A DNA stretch of 46,584 bases from Arthrobacter sp. SO5 (GCF_020532805.1 NZ_MQTQ01000101.1:31164-77747), one strand, 5' to 3'; positions 1 to 8,797 are shown, numbered from the stretch's first letter. Numbers and translations are program-made. The notes: a model not told the origin generated them from the letters alone.

Positions 1-425
1 TCAATGACCAATAGTTTGCGCCGTGGCCGGCCATCAAAAAATGCGCCGACGCCGGGACAGGATTTACAACCGGCCCGTGGCACCACGGGTATGAAACTCA
101 TGAAGCTCCTCGCCGCCGCCGGCCTCAGATTGCACGCAGCTGCCCCATATCCGGAACCAAGATTGGGTTTCCCGGTCTTGACATTGACACCCCCGGGCAG
201 CCCCAAGATCGCCCCGCGCTGCGGGTTGGGTGCGATCCGAAGCGACGCCACCAGCGCCGCCGTCTCGGCCTCAGCAGCCCGATCCCTGGAAGCGTCGAAA
301 AACCACAGGATCCGGAACTACATCAGTGCGGCGTAGCAGTAGGACCGCATTGTGCAGACACTTAGGTCAGCAACGGCCAGGTACCCAACACCAATGCCGC
401 AGCCCGTGACCGCCGCGCGCGCCGG
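1..425. other. No supported gene
   Basis: Open frames exist on both strands but none has a convincing start, ribosome binding site or recognisable family. The stretch precedes a decayed cyclase gene and is probably degraded accessory DNA. Confidence 0.4.
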
Positions 426-660
426 GTCATCGACCTGAGCCACACGATCGCAGTAGGAAGGGCCACTTATACCGGGGTGCCCGCGCCGACCATCAGCTCC
501 TATCTCTGCGAGAGGAATCACCGAGTAGGTTTTCCTAAGGATCGGATTTTTCGCTCGACACGGTCACCATGATCGGCAGCGCCGGTAGAACATCGACAGA
601 CCGCTCCACTGCTTCTCGGGGCCCCGATCTTGCCGGACCGGAGCTCGAATGACTTGTCGA
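426..660 (+). pseudogene. Decayed cyclase-family gene (5' part)
   Basis: Read across frames this stretch gives VIDLSHTIAVG, then PAPTISSY, FSLDTVTMIGSAG, NIDRPLHCF and GPDLAG. These match in order the first 90 residues of the intact cyclase at 10306-10998 (VVDLSHTIAEG, PAPTIESY, FSLDTISLIGNTG, YLDSPFHCF, GADLAS). At least two frameshifts are needed, one between the GSAG and NIDRP segments, and nothing of the C-terminal half is visible. It is therefore a dead, truncated relative of that gene. The family (Pfam Cyclase, kynurenine formamidase-like) hydrolyses amides or lactones. No divergent GlxA regulator is recognisable upstream, unlike at the intact locus. Confidence 0.75.
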
Positions 661-742
661 CCTGCAGCCGAGGTAGTACGTCTGCCCCAGACGCGGCAAT
701 CTTCCCTTCTCTTCGGCATTGCGGAGCAGGCAGAGAACACGT

Positions 743-766
743 TACTGTACGAACGTTCGCATATGT
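743..766. promoter_or_regulatory. TetR-type operator, copy 1
   Basis: A 24-bp imperfect palindrome with core TGTACGAACGTTCGCATA. It matches the sites at 30731, 40660 and 42878. It ends 15 bp before the hydrolase ATG at 782, so it overlaps the promoter or leader and a bound repressor would block expression. TetR assignment rests on two of the other copies preceding truncated TetR gene starts. Confidence 0.7.
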
Positions 767-781
767 AGTAGGAGAGGTGTT

Positions 782-1774
782 ATGAGCGTGCCTGGCTGGA
801 TGGTTCCCGTAGCGATGCGGTTGTTGGACGCAGTAAGCCCTTACATCGCTGCCCGCCTAGCGTCAGTGCTGTTTTGGCATCTTGGCAGGCCATCTTCCGT
901 CCGAGCCGTAGAACGAGAGGTCCACGAGTCCGCCGCCGTGGAACAGGTGGTGTTCGGCCGCACTGCAGTGACGGTATACACCTGGGGCACCGGTAACTCG
1001 GTTGTTCTGCTTGTGCACGGTTGGCGGAGCCGGGCGTCCCGGTTCAGTCATCTTGTGGAGGCACTGGTGAGCCGTGGTCACATGATCGTTTCGTTTGACG
1101 CTCCCGGCCACGGGGCGTCCGGGAAGGGACCTTCCAACGTAGTCGAATGGGCAGGCATCATTCGGGAACTGGAAGCACGCTATGGTCATTTCGACGCGGT
1201 TGTCGGGCATTCATTCGGCGTTCTTGCCGCTTTCCACGCGGTGCGGATGGGGGTCACCACGGGCCGAATGGTAACAATCGCTGGTGTGCATAGTCTTGAG
1301 CACCTCGTGACGTCCTTTACCCGAGTGATCCGGCTGCCGAAGCGGGCCCGTGTCCGCTTCCGAGACCGGATCAATCAGCAGGTGTTTGTCGACGGCACCT
1401 CCGAATGGGGGCAGATTGTGTCCCAGCTTGAGTCAGACAGCAGCTGGATGCCTCTTCTCGTGGTTCACGATTACTCGGATGCTGTAGTCGGCATCGATCA
1501 GGCTGGTCTCATTGCCGAGGGTCACGCTGATTCCGCTTCGGTGATGTACACCGAAGGGCTCGGTCACAACCGCCTGCTGGCCGATCGATGTGTTGTGGAT
1601 GCCGTCACCGAATTCGTTTCAACTCAAGTCGAATCGCGAGTCCAAAACCCTGTACAACAGGAAAATGGAGTCTCGAACGGACCACCCCGGATCACGGAGG
1701 AGCCCGGCGTCGACGGCGCGTACTTAGGCGGCGCTGTCCGATGTACTGACACCAGGAAGAAACCAAGGCTGTGA
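782..1774 (+). CDS. Alpha/beta hydrolase
   Basis: A 330-residue alpha/beta hydrolase fold protein, probably a cytoplasmic esterase or related hydrolase of unknown substrate. Visible features are the oxyanion-hole motif LVHGW near residue 77-81, the nucleophile elbow GHSFG with Ser144, a candidate acid in HDYSDAVV, and the catalytic His in GLGHNRLL near the C-terminus. The ATG at 782 is chosen because AGGAGAGG lies 5 bases upstream; an earlier in-frame start at 719 would place the operator inside the gene. The last 40 or so residues run beyond the usual end of the fold and look disordered. The stop overlaps the next start (GTGA), so the two are probably co-translated. The operator at 743-766 indicates repression by a TetR-family protein. 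Confidence 0.85.
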   Translation: MSVPGWMVPVAMRLLDAVSPYIAARLASVLFWHLGRPSSVRAVEREVHESAAVEQVVFGRTAVTVYTWGTGNSVVLLVHGWRSRASRFSHLVEALVSRGHMIVSFDAPGHGASGKGPSNVVEWAGIIRELEARYGHFDAVVGHSFGVLAAFHAVRMGVTTGRMVTIAGVHSLEHLVTSFTRVIRLPKRARVRFRDRINQQVFVDGTSEWGQIVSQLESDSSWMPLLVVHDYSDAVVGIDQAGLIAEGHADSASVMYTEGLGHNRLLADRCVVDAVTEFVSTQVESRVQNPVQQENGVSNGPPRITEEPGVDGAYLGGAVRCTDTRKKPRL

Positions 1775-2004
1775 AAGTAGCACTTTGTCTAGTTGACGGG
1801 AAAGTATGGACGACTGTAGAGCTCGGTGCGATTCCTTCATCGACGAGGCGGGCGCTGCGTGCAGGACTTGTCTGCCTCGGTTGCGGAGCTACCGTGGAGC
1901 TCCAGCGAGGACGCAATATAGGGCCTGCCAGGTTTTGTGCTGAACATGACCCGACCTGCCCTGCAGTGGCGTCTACGGCGAGCGTTTTCCGATTTCTGCA
2001 ATAA
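1771..2004 (+). CDS. Small Cys-rich zinc-ribbon-like protein
   Basis: A 77-residue protein of no family I can name. The GTG start overlaps the hydrolase stop by four bases, which supports translation and coupling. The C-terminal half has CLGCG, then FCAEHDPTCP: four Cys and one His spaced like a metal-binding ribbon. The layout recalls the N-terminal zinc ribbon of CoiA-like proteins, but the resemblance is loose. It could be a small accessory factor for the hydrolase; that is inference from coupling only. Confidence 0.6.
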   Translation: MKVALCLVDGKVWTTVELGAIPSSTRRALRAGLVCLGCGATVELQRGRNIGPARFCAEHDPTCPAVASTASVFRFLQ

Positions 2005-2092
2005 GGACGCACTTCCACCATGCCCTCCTAGAGCCAGAAATACTTGACACAGTCACTCAGCCCAATCCGGCAAATACCAAGGAAGCGATACA

Positions 2093-3508
2093 TTGAAAGA
2101 AGACCCCCTGAACACCCACTATGACGTTGTAGTCCTCGGCGCCGGCCCTGGAGGCTACGTCGCTGCAATCCGCGCCGCACAACTGGGTAAGAGTGTTGCC
2201 GTCATCGAAAAGCAGTACTGGGGAGGCGTCTGCCTAAACGTCGGCTGCATCCCGTCCAAAGCACTACTACGTAACGCGGAACTGGCGCACATCTTCACCC
2301 ATCAAGCCCAACAGTTCGGCATCTCCGGCCAAGCCCTCTTCGACTACGGCGCTGCCTACGATCGCAGCCGGCAAGTTGCAGACGGCCGGGTCAAAGGCGT
2401 TCACTTCCTAATGAAGAAGAACGCGATCAGCGAGATTAACGGCCACGGCACCTTCACCGATCCCCACACCATCCAAGTAGCCCTCACCACCGGCGGCACC
2501 CGCAAGGTGACCTTCGACGATGCCATCATCGCCACGGGATCCACTGCCCGTCTCGTGCCAGGCGTCCAGCTCAGCGAGAACGTCGTCAACTACGAGACAC
2601 AAATCCTCACCCGAAAACTACCAAATTCCATCGTGATCATCGGTGCCGGCGCCATCGGTATGGAATTCGCCTATGTCCTGGCAAATTACGGTGTGCAGGT
2701 CACCATCATCGAATACTTAGACCGAGCCCTCCCCAACGAGGACATCGAAGTGTCGAAGGAGATCGCCCGACAGTACAAGAAACTCGGCATCAGCCTCCTC
2801 ACATCAACCAGAGTCGAGACGGTCACCGACGATGAAACCTCGGTCACCGTGACCTACTCGGCGCCAACCGGCGAACGGTCGCGCATTCGCACGGATAAGG
2901 TCCTCATATCGGTGGGCTTCGCACCCCGCACCACCGGATATGGGCTAGAGAACACCGGCGTAGAACTCACTCAGCGCGGTGCTATCGCAATCGACGACTA
3001 CATGCGCACGTCTGTCCCCCACCTGTACGCCATCGGGGACGTCACTGAAAAGCTCCAGCTCGCACACGTGGCCGAAGCTCAGGGTGTCATAGCCGCCGAA
3101 ACAATCGCCGGCGCCGAAACCTTTCCCATTGGCGACTACCGCATGATGCCCCGAACTACCTTCAGCCAACCGCAGGTCGCTTCCTTCGGCCTTACCGAAC
3201 AGCAGGCTCGCGACGAAGGCTATGACGTCATCATCGCCAAGTTCCCCTTTACCGCCAATGGCAAAGCGCAAGGTATCGGAGACCCGACCGGGTTCATCAA
3301 ACTCATCGCTGACACAAGGCACGGAGAACTCCTCGGAGCCCACCTCATTGGCGCCGACGTCGCGGAACTCCTCCCTGAACTCACCCTCGCCCAGAAATGG
3401 GATCTCACCGCAACCGAACTCGCACGGAATGTCCACGCTCACCCCACGCTGGGCGAAGCACTCCAAGAAGGATTCCACGGACTCACGGGGCACATGATCA
3501 ACCTCTAG
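2093..3508 (+). CDS. lpdA: Dihydrolipoamide dehydrogenase-like flavoprotein
   Basis: A 471-residue FAD-dependent pyridine nucleotide-disulfide oxidoreductase. In this family electrons pass between NAD(H) and a disulfide such as dihydrolipoamide through FAD and a redox cysteine pair. The FAD motif GAGPGG is at 16-21, the redox pair Cys47/Cys52 sits in [13 protein letters not shown], a second Rossmann motif GAGAIG binds NAD, and the C-terminal HAHPTLGE carries the His450/Glu455 pair typical of true lipoamide dehydrogenases. The TTG start at 2093 is supported by AAGGAAG seven bases upstream. No E1 or E2 dehydrogenase subunits lie nearby, so it is an orphan copy, perhaps a stress-related disulfide or quinone reductase (inference). 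Confidence 0.9.
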   Translation: MKEDPLNTHYDVVVLGAGPGGYVAAIRAAQLGKSVAVIEKQYWGGVCLNVGCIPSKALLRNAELAHIFTHQAQQFGISGQALFDYGAAYDRSRQVADGRVKGVHFLMKKNAISEINGHGTFTDPHTIQVALTTGGTRKVTFDDAIIATGSTARLVPGVQLSENVVNYETQILTRKLPNSIVIIGAGAIGMEFAYVLANYGVQVTIIEYLDRALPNEDIEVSKEIARQYKKLGISLLTSTRVETVTDDETSVTVTYSAPTGERSRIRTDKVLISVGFAPRTTGYGLENTGVELTQRGAIAIDDYMRTSVPHLYAIGDVTEKLQLAHVAEAQGVIAAETIAGAETFPIGDYRMMPRTTFSQPQVASFGLTEQQARDEGYDVIIAKFPFTANGKAQGIGDPTGFIKLIADTRHGELLGAHLIGADVAELLPELTLAQKWDLTATELARNVHAHPTLGEALQEGFHGLTGHMINL

Positions 3509-3902
3509 AACCACATCGAATACTCCCGGCTGGCCGGCGCACTACGTCTACTTGCCGAAGAACTGGACTTTGGCGAAATGCCCATGAGCTGGGGAGACCT
3601 TCTCAATAACGGTGTATCCGGCAGTTTCCTTTAGTTGTTCTCAGCTGCCGGGAATCGGTCGCCGAGGTGATGGCGAAGGCGTTCAAAGCGGGCTTCCAAC
3701 GCAAGGCCCATCGCGTTCTTCCGGCACCGGCCGGATCGAGTGACCGGGTGACCAGATACATGAACTTTTGAATCGCCCCGGGTTTGCTTGACTCGGGCCA
3801 CAACAAAACGGGCTGTTGCCTAGCAAATCGGACCACTCTAACGCCCGCACTCAACATACCAACGTGACAGCGAGGTTCACGATGACAGCTACAGGCTGGA
3901 GG
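3509..3902. other. Degraded DNA, unrecognised coding remnants
   Basis: Directly after the flavoprotein stop, the same frame continues open for about 40 codons (RLAGALRLLAEELDFGE and beyond) to a stop near 3634, with no start; it looks like the tail of a lost gene. On the minus strand around 3640-3800 a stretch including RWKPALNAFAIT reads like protein and may come from a transposase, but I cannot name its family. Confidence 0.35.
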
Positions 3903-4110
3903 GAATTCACCGCAGCACGATTCCTCCTTTGTTTCCAGCAGCAGGGACATGTCCGCCACCAGGTCTCCCGTGGTGCGGGAAGGCAGCACCTGGGCCATGA
4001 GCCAGCGCGAATAGCCGGAGGCCACGGTGAGCACACGAGGTGAATGCATGGCACCGTGCCCCGGTGGGAATGATTCGCTCGGTGGGAGGCAATAGGTCCC
4101 ACGGGATCAT
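3903..4110 (-). pseudogene. IS21-type transposase (IstA) fragment
   Basis: Minus-strand frames give IPWDL, PTERIIPTG, then SPRVLTVASGYSRWLMAQ and VLPSRTTGDLVADMSLLLE. This resembles the part of the DDE integrase domain of IstA where IS21 proteins read like PVLVMVASYSRF and IPSRTTPDLLAGMW. The frame shifts near 4050, and neither ends nor a partner istB gene are visible, so this is a fragment. Confidence 0.5.
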
Positions 4111-4340
4111 TTCCCTGGGATCGAAGCTGCGGTGATTTGAGAGATCCGGGCCCTAATTTCGGCTGTCTTGGCGCGAAAGACCGAACGTCCTCCCGTGTAG
4201 CCAACCGACTGGCGATTTCGCGCACACACAGGCCTCCAGCCATAGCTGTCAAAGTTTCGCGGTTAGCTGGCGGAGGCTTTATGTTCCCGGGGTGCATCCC
4301 TTCGGGCCTGGGCGACCTCGATCCGTGCGGTGGCTTTCGC

Positions 4341-4509
4341 CTGGCGAATCGACGACGCCAGCCAGCTGCTGGAAGAAAATGACGCATCCATAGCGGAGAT
4401 TGCCTTGACCGTCGGGTTCGCGACACCAGTGACCTTTTCGCCAGCGATTCCGGGCGGTCACAGGTGTGGCGCCGCTTGAATATCGCAGGGCGTTTCAATT
4501 GCGAAACTA
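4341..4509 (+). pseudogene. 3' remnant of a GlxA-type regulator
   Basis: The sequence reads LANRRRQ or, in the homologous frame, RIDDASQLLEEN, DASIAEIA and VGFATPVTF, then frameshifts to GVAPLEYRRAFQL-like residues. It is a near copy of the last 55 codons of the intact GlxA regulator at 37949-38905 (RIDEASQLLEES, DASIAEIARAVGYATPVTF). Only the second helix-turn-helix survives. It ends overlapping the 3' end of the response regulator on the other strand, and similarity to the other locus continues into that gene. Confidence 0.8.
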
Positions 4510-5229
4510 GGCTCCCGCCCGCTTACCCCAGTCGTGATGCGGGCGCCGGCCGTTCAGGCCGTGTTCGTAGGCGAAGATGACGGCGTGCACGCGGTCGCGC
4601 AGCCCGAGTTTCATCAGGATACGGCCCACATGGGTCTTCACCGTGGATTCGGCCACGAACATGCGTTCCCCGATCTCCGTGTTTGTAAGTCCTCCGGCGA
4701 TGGCCGAGAGGATTTCGCGTTCCCTCGGGGTCAGGGACGCGACAGCTTCATCGCCTCCGGCGGGTGGACCGGCGGGAAGCCGTTGGCTGAAGAGGTCCAG
4801 CATCCGGCGGCTGACCCTGGAGGAAATGGCGGCGTCTCCTCCGGCGACAGCCCTGATGGATGCAAGCAACTCGGCTGGTCCCACATCCTTGAGCAGAAAG
4901 CCGCTGGCACCGGCCCGGAGTGCCGCGAAGGCATACTCGTCGAGATCGAACGTCGTGAAGACAATAACCCGGGACCGCGGACACTCCTTAACAATCGTGC
5001 TGGTGGCCCCGATGCCATCCATGCCAGGCATCCGCACATCCATCAGCACCACATCCGGCGCAAAGGTGCGACACATTTCGATTCCCATCCTGCCGTCGGC
5101 GGCTTCACCAACGACCTCGATTCCGTCCTGGGCGTCGAGGACCATGCGGAATCCCATGCGGATGAGAATCTGGTCATCGACAAGCAGCACCCGGATCGGT
5201 CGCCGGGGTGAGGCAGTTACCGGTTCCAT
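4507..5229 (-). CDS. NarL/FixJ-family response regulator
   Basis: A 240-residue two-component response regulator. Residues 11-130 form the receiver domain, with acidic pair Asp18/Asp19, phosphoacceptor Asp64 in LMDVRMPG, a Thr in VFTTFD and the conserved Lys in LLKDVG. Residues about 175-235 form a LuxR-type helix-turn-helix (LTPREREIL through ESTVKTHVGRI). The ATG at 5229 is preceded by AGGAGGGAG and overlaps the end of the kinase gene by 13 bases, so the pair is translationally coupled. It should be phosphorylated by the upstream kinase and probably controls this operon or neighbours. Its last ten codons share sequence with DNA downstream of the GlxA gene at 38905. Confidence 0.92.
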   Translation of the reverse strand: MEPVTASPRRPIRVLLVDDQILIRMGFRMVLDAQDGIEVVGEAADGRMGIEMCRTFAPDVVLMDVRMPGMDGIGATSTIVKECPRSRVIVFTTFDLDEYAFAALRAGASGFLLKDVGPAELLASIRAVAGGDAAISSRVSRRMLDLFSQRLPAGPPAGGDEAVASLTPREREILSAIAGGLTNTEIGERMFVAESTVKTHVGRILMKLGLRDRVHAVIFAYEHGLNGRRPHHDWGKRAGA

Positions 5230-6485
5230 GAGGCTCCCTCCTGCGGGACGAACCGCGCGGTCACGGACCATCCACGGCCTACCATTGGGCCTGCCTCCAT
5301 CGTGCCGCCATACAGTGCGACGCGCTCACGCATTCCCACGAGGCCGCGTCCGAGGTGGCCTGCGGGAATGACCTCGTGTTGGCCGTCGTCGGTCACCGAG
5401 ACCGTAATCTCCTCGGCGCTGAACTGCAAGCCAACAACCACCGCCGATGCTTCCCTCGCGTACTTAAGCGCATTGGTGAGCCCCTCCTGGACGACGCGGT
5501 AGATTGCCAGCTGGATCCCGGGGTCGGCCGGAGGAACACCGGCTGATCGCAGGACCACTGGAAGGCCCGTGGAACGGAAAGGCTCCACCAGGGCCGGCAC
5601 GTCCCCGACCCCGGGCGCTGGCACCACCGTGCCGGGTGGTTCCCCGGTGGTACCTACGTTCAGCACTCCGAGCATCCGGCGCATGTCCGACACCGCGGTG
5701 CGGCCCGTCTCGGCCACTTGACGCATGGCCGCGGCGGCGCGGGCAGGATCAGAGGGGGCAATCTCTGCAGAACCATGGGCGAGGGAAATCATCACCGCCA
5801 ACCCGTGCGAGACGATATCGTGCATCTCGCGGGCGATCGCGTTCCGCTCCGCGGCTGCGGCGATACTGGCCAGGTGCTGCCGTTCCCGCACCAGCCGGTC
5901 CGCGCGGTCCACGAGAGCGGCCACGTAGCTGCGGCGCGAGCGGACGTTAAAGCCGACCAATGCCGCGATCACGAGCACTGCGATTGCCTGGCCGGCCTGG
6001 CCCGGGTCAACTATTGACCCGGGCAGGACCGCGGCCAGAAGGAGGACGCCGCTGGTCCCCAGCAGAGCACAGGCTGCATGCCGGGTCGACCTGTAAACGG
6101 CGACGGCGTACAGTGCCATGGCTGTCGCCACCGCTGCGAAGCTTGTCGGCGCCGGGAACGTGAAGAGCATGATGCCCGCGGCGACGGCCAACGAAAACAT
6201 CGGAGCCCGCCGGCGGAAAAGCAGGGCAGCTCCGGAAACCACCACCGCGAGCAACTGAAGAATGAACCCCAGGCCATTCGTCTCGTGAACGATAGCGGTC
6301 GCGGCCAGCGCCGGCCCTGCATACGAGGCAGCGATCAGAAGGTCTGTGATTCGCGGGCCGGAGCGCCATCCGCGTTGCCGGATCGGTTCGTCCGGGGGAC
6401 CCGCCGTCGGCAGAGCCAGTTCCTCCTTGCGCTCCCTGTCACCCGTCCCAGTCATGCCCCGGACTCTACCCGTCGTGACGTGCAT
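5217..6485 (-). CDS. Sensor histidine kinase (HisKA_3)
   Basis: A 422-residue membrane histidine kinase of the NarX/DesK class. After a charged N-terminus, about four to five hydrophobic segments span residues 48-178, with no large extracytoplasmic domain, so the signal is probably sensed in or near the membrane. The dimerisation domain carries the phosphoacceptor His222 in AREMHDIVSHG. The ATPase domain shows the N box QEGLTNALKYA and the glycine motif GRGLVGMRERV. The ATG at 6485 is chosen because AGGAGG lies seven bases upstream. It follows the 128-residue membrane protein by 52 bases and overlaps the response regulator, which is its likely partner. Confidence 0.92.
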   Translation of the reverse strand: MHVTTGRVRGMTGTGDRERKEELALPTAGPPDEPIRQRGWRSGPRITDLLIAASYAGPALAATAIVHETNGLGFILQLLAVVVSGAALLFRRRAPMFSLAVAAGIMLFTFPAPTSFAAVATAMALYAVAVYRSTRHAACALLGTSGVLLLAAVLPGSIVDPGQAGQAIAVLVIAALVGFNVRSRRSYVAALVDRADRLVRERQHLASIAAAAERNAIAREMHDIVSHGLAVMISLAHGSAEIAPSDPARAAAAMRQVAETGRTAVSDMRRMLGVLNVGTTGEPPGTVVPAPGVGDVPALVEPFRSTGLPVVLRSAGVPPADPGIQLAIYRVVQEGLTNALKYAREASAVVVGLQFSAEEITVSVTDDGQHEVIPAGHLGRGLVGMRERVALYGGTMEAGPMVGRGWSVTARFVPQEGASWNR

Positions 6486-6537
6486 AAATGGCCTCCTGTC
6501 CTCAGTCGGCGGGTACGGGTAGTTCCAGCGTGGAAAA

Positions 6538-6924
6538 TCATTGGAGCGCAAGGACCAGGTACAGGGCTGCGAGGGCAGCTGAAACGGGGGTCATGACCAA
6601 GCGTTCGGGTTTGCTGCGGGAGATGGCGTTCATCAGGACGCCGAGCGCGAAGTATGCCGTCATCACCCATATGGTCACGGACGTAAAGGATTCGCCTATC
6701 AACGGCGGGGCCAGGTTGGCCTTGGCCAGCGCGGCATATGCGAAGAGGACGTACAAGCCTATGGAGACCGCACTTCCGATTCTGAGGTTGGCCGGGAGGA
6801 CACGGTGTTGTCCGCCCCACGCCATCCTCCCGAGCGGGGCCCCATTTATTAGCGCTCCCTGGAAGACGGTCAGGCCTGCCAGAAGCGCGCAGGCGAGTAT
6901 TGCGGAAAGCTGATCCAACGGCAT
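6538..6924 (-). CDS. Four-helix membrane protein, 128 residues (copy 1)
   Basis: A small integral membrane protein with four predicted helices (about 6-26, 45-67, 78-102 and 108-127) and a conserved cytoplasmic loop WGGQHRVLP. I do not know a function for this family. A close paralogue (most residues identical) lies at 42323-42709. The start ATG shares one base with the stop of the upstream gene (TAATG), so it is translated in the same operon as the DJ-1 membrane protein and the two-component pair. It could help sense or pass on the signal at the membrane; that is inferred from context. Confidence 0.8.
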   Translation of the reverse strand: MPLDQLSAILACALLAGLTVFQGALINGAPLGRMAWGGQHRVLPANLRIGSAVSIGLYVLFAYAALAKANLAPPLIGESFTSVTIWVMTAYFALGVLMNAISRSKPERLVMTPVSAALAALYLVLALQ

Positions 6925-7436
6925 TACAAACCACTCTCTTGTGCAGTGGCGGGCAATCGATGCGCCGGCTTGTGTCCGGCATATTCGCGAAAGCGGAGCA
7001 TCATGGCGACCGCCATCAGCGGAATCATTGCCGCATGGCTGAGAGACATCATTGTCCCGGCTGTCATAACCCCCAGGAGGTAGGGGACCGCGGTCAGGGC
7101 TGCGGGAAGAAGCATCGCTGCCGACATTTCAGCGATAGCCTGCCAGGTGTGGCGCCGATGGCGCATGTACAGGACCATCGGCACGCTCATGTTGAACGCC
7201 ATGATGATATTCGAGAGGACGGGCAGCCGGACCCACGGGTGGTCGACTCCGGCAAGGGCCACCGTCATCTCGTAGACGGGGTCAAGCACGAACATTCCCC
7301 CGTACATCAACGCAACCATCACACCGAGGTGCTTGGCGAAGTAGACGTATCCCGTCCGGTTCTTCGGGACGGCCTGCTGGGCCCCGCCAAGGGAGGCGGC
7401 CGGACGCTGATCGAGTTCGTGGATGTACCGGGTCAT
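6924..7436 (-). CDS. Met-rich membrane protein, 170 residues
   Basis: A membrane protein with a hydrophilic N-terminus of about 30 residues and four likely helices (about 34-60, 75-95, 100-123, 124-148). It is strikingly rich in Met (for example MVALMYGGMF, MTAGTMMSLSH, MAVAMMLRF), with His residues in the loops. Such Met/His clusters can bind Cu(I) or be targets of methionine oxidation, but no known family motif is visible. The start overlaps the DJ-1 gene stop by ATGA and its stop overlaps the next start, so it is translationally coupled on both sides. Confidence 0.8.
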   Translation of the reverse strand: MTRYIHELDQRPAASLGGAQQAVPKNRTGYVYFAKHLGVMVALMYGGMFVLDPVYEMTVALAGVDHPWVRLPVLSNIIMAFNMSVPMVLYMRHRRHTWQAIAEMSAAMLLPAALTAVPYLLGVMTAGTMMSLSHAAMIPLMAVAMMLRFREYAGHKPAHRLPATAQESGL

Positions 7437-8797
7437 TTCATCTGTCCCTCTGCGCGACGGCTGATGGCGGAGCGAGTAACCACCGGCAGGGCGCCGATGA
7501 GGGTGGCAAGCAGCAGGCCGAGCACGATCAGGACCGGAACGCGTACATAGGTTTCACCGGCCGGCAGGTTCAGATGGGCAGTGGGATAGTCGATCATCTT
7601 GGCCGCCGACACGGCGGTGGCGCGGTCGGTATGTTGCGCCAGATATTCGAGGGCGCCGTCGAATCCGAGAGCTCCGTCGGCGCCGGCAAAGGCGTCGGCG
7701 GGAACATTGCGGGACGCGGCCCAGTCCCTCAACTGGGGGTCGATGTCCTGGTCCCGCGCCGCGCCGGGGGCGATGACCCTGTCCACCTGGGGTGCCTGGG
7801 TTTCCGGGACGGTGAGGAGGACCATACCGTGTCTGGTGGTGACGGCCTCCGTGGCAGCAACCGGCACGGCGCGGGCTGCGAAGGACATGTTATAGACCTC
7901 GAACGCGCTGGCGACGTCGGCTTCTCCTACTCCGTTGAAGAGCCCGACTGCGATCGTCGGCCGGAACCACGGGACGAGGGCGTTGAGTCCGACGGGGAGG
8001 TCAGCGGTGGTGAAGGACTGGACGGGTATTGATGCAGATGCCATGAGCGACCAGCCCGGGTAATTCATCAGGCGGCCTACGCGTTCGGCTTCGTCAGGGC
8101 CAGCCAGGTCCTCCATGACTTTCAGCGCGCCCGGAATGCCGGACGTGACACCGGCTGTGGTGGTGATCATGCCGTCCTGAACGTATCGCAGGCCTTCCGA
8201 CCAATGAACCTGGGGATGGCTCTTCTTCAGAGAACCCAGACGTGACCAGTGGCCTGTCGCCCTATGGCCGTCGAGGACACCGCTCCCTGCCAGAACGTTC
8301 GATCCGTTGCAGACGCCCAGGATGCGGGCCCCGCGGCCTGACTGCTCCACGATCCACTCCCGCATCGCGGTTTCCTCCGGCCCCTCCGGAGCACCGACTG
8401 CGGGGACAACGACGACGTCCGGCTTCCGAGCCTTGCCTGATCGAACGTCCTCGAACGTGTACGTGGGCACTATCGCGGGGCCTCCGTCAATCGCTGCAGG
8501 AGCCGACTGCGCCGCAATTGTGTAGACGGAGAATTCGGGGGAGCTGGCAAACACCTCGTAGGGCGCAAGAACGTCGCTCCCCACGGTGCCCGACGAGCCC
8601 AGGACAACGGCGACAACGATCGCGCCCGAGGAGGACGGCCGGTTCACCGGGAATCCCTGCAGGCTCTGCTGAGGCGGCGCCACGTGGCTTTGTGCATCAG
8701 CCACCGCTACGCCCGCGAAGGCCAGCGCAGACACAGCGGCCAGGGATAATGCCACCGAGAGAGCGGTGTAGAAAAAGAGTCGTGAGCGGGAGGCCAT
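7433..8797 (-). CDS. Membrane-anchored DJ-1/PfpI-family protein
   Basis: A protein of about 454 residues, first in a five-gene operon. It has an N-terminal membrane segment or signal anchor (about 8-33), a full DJ-1/PfpI domain (about 58-240) and a second, partial DJ-1-like region (about 268-400) without an evident nucleophile. A C-terminal membrane helix (about 425-445) ends in basic residues. The nucleophile elbow is LGVCNGSNVLAG with Cys163, followed by a histidine in GHWSRL. DJ-1 relatives act as glyoxalases, chaperones or redox sensors; the topology places both domains outside the cytoplasm. The start at 8797 is preferred because the hydrophobic anchor begins there; an in-frame ATG at 8887 would add 30 basic residues. 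It may sense or detoxify reactive compounds for the kinase (inference). Confidence 0.85.
   Translation of the reverse strand: MASRSRLFFYTALSVALSLAAVSALAFAGVAVADAQSHVAPPQQSLQGFPVNRPSSSGAIVVAVVLGSSGTVGSDVLAPYEVFASSPEFSVYTIAAQSAPAAIDGGPAIVPTYTFEDVRSGKARKPDVVVVPAVGAPEGPEETAMREWIVEQSGRGARILGVCNGSNVLAGSGVLDGHRATGHWSRLGSLKKSHPQVHWSEGLRYVQDGMITTTAGVTSGIPGALKVMEDLAGPDEAERVGRLMNYPGWSLMASASIPVQSFTTADLPVGLNALVPWFRPTIAVGLFNGVGEADVASAFEVYNMSFAARAVPVAATEAVTTRHGMVLLTVPETQAPQVDRVIAPGAARDQDIDPQLRDWAASRNVPADAFAGADGALGFDGALEYLAQHTDRATAVSAAKMIDYPTAHLNLPAGETYVRVPVLIVLGLLLATLIGALPVVTRSAISRRAEGQMK

Noticed and set aside
4..336. A 110-codon plus-strand frame at the window start
   Set aside because: No ribosome binding site, no family, uneven composition and adjacent to decayed DNA.
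719..781. A longer start for the alpha/beta hydrolase
   Set aside because: It would put the conserved operator inside the gene; the ATG at 782 has a proper ribosome binding site.
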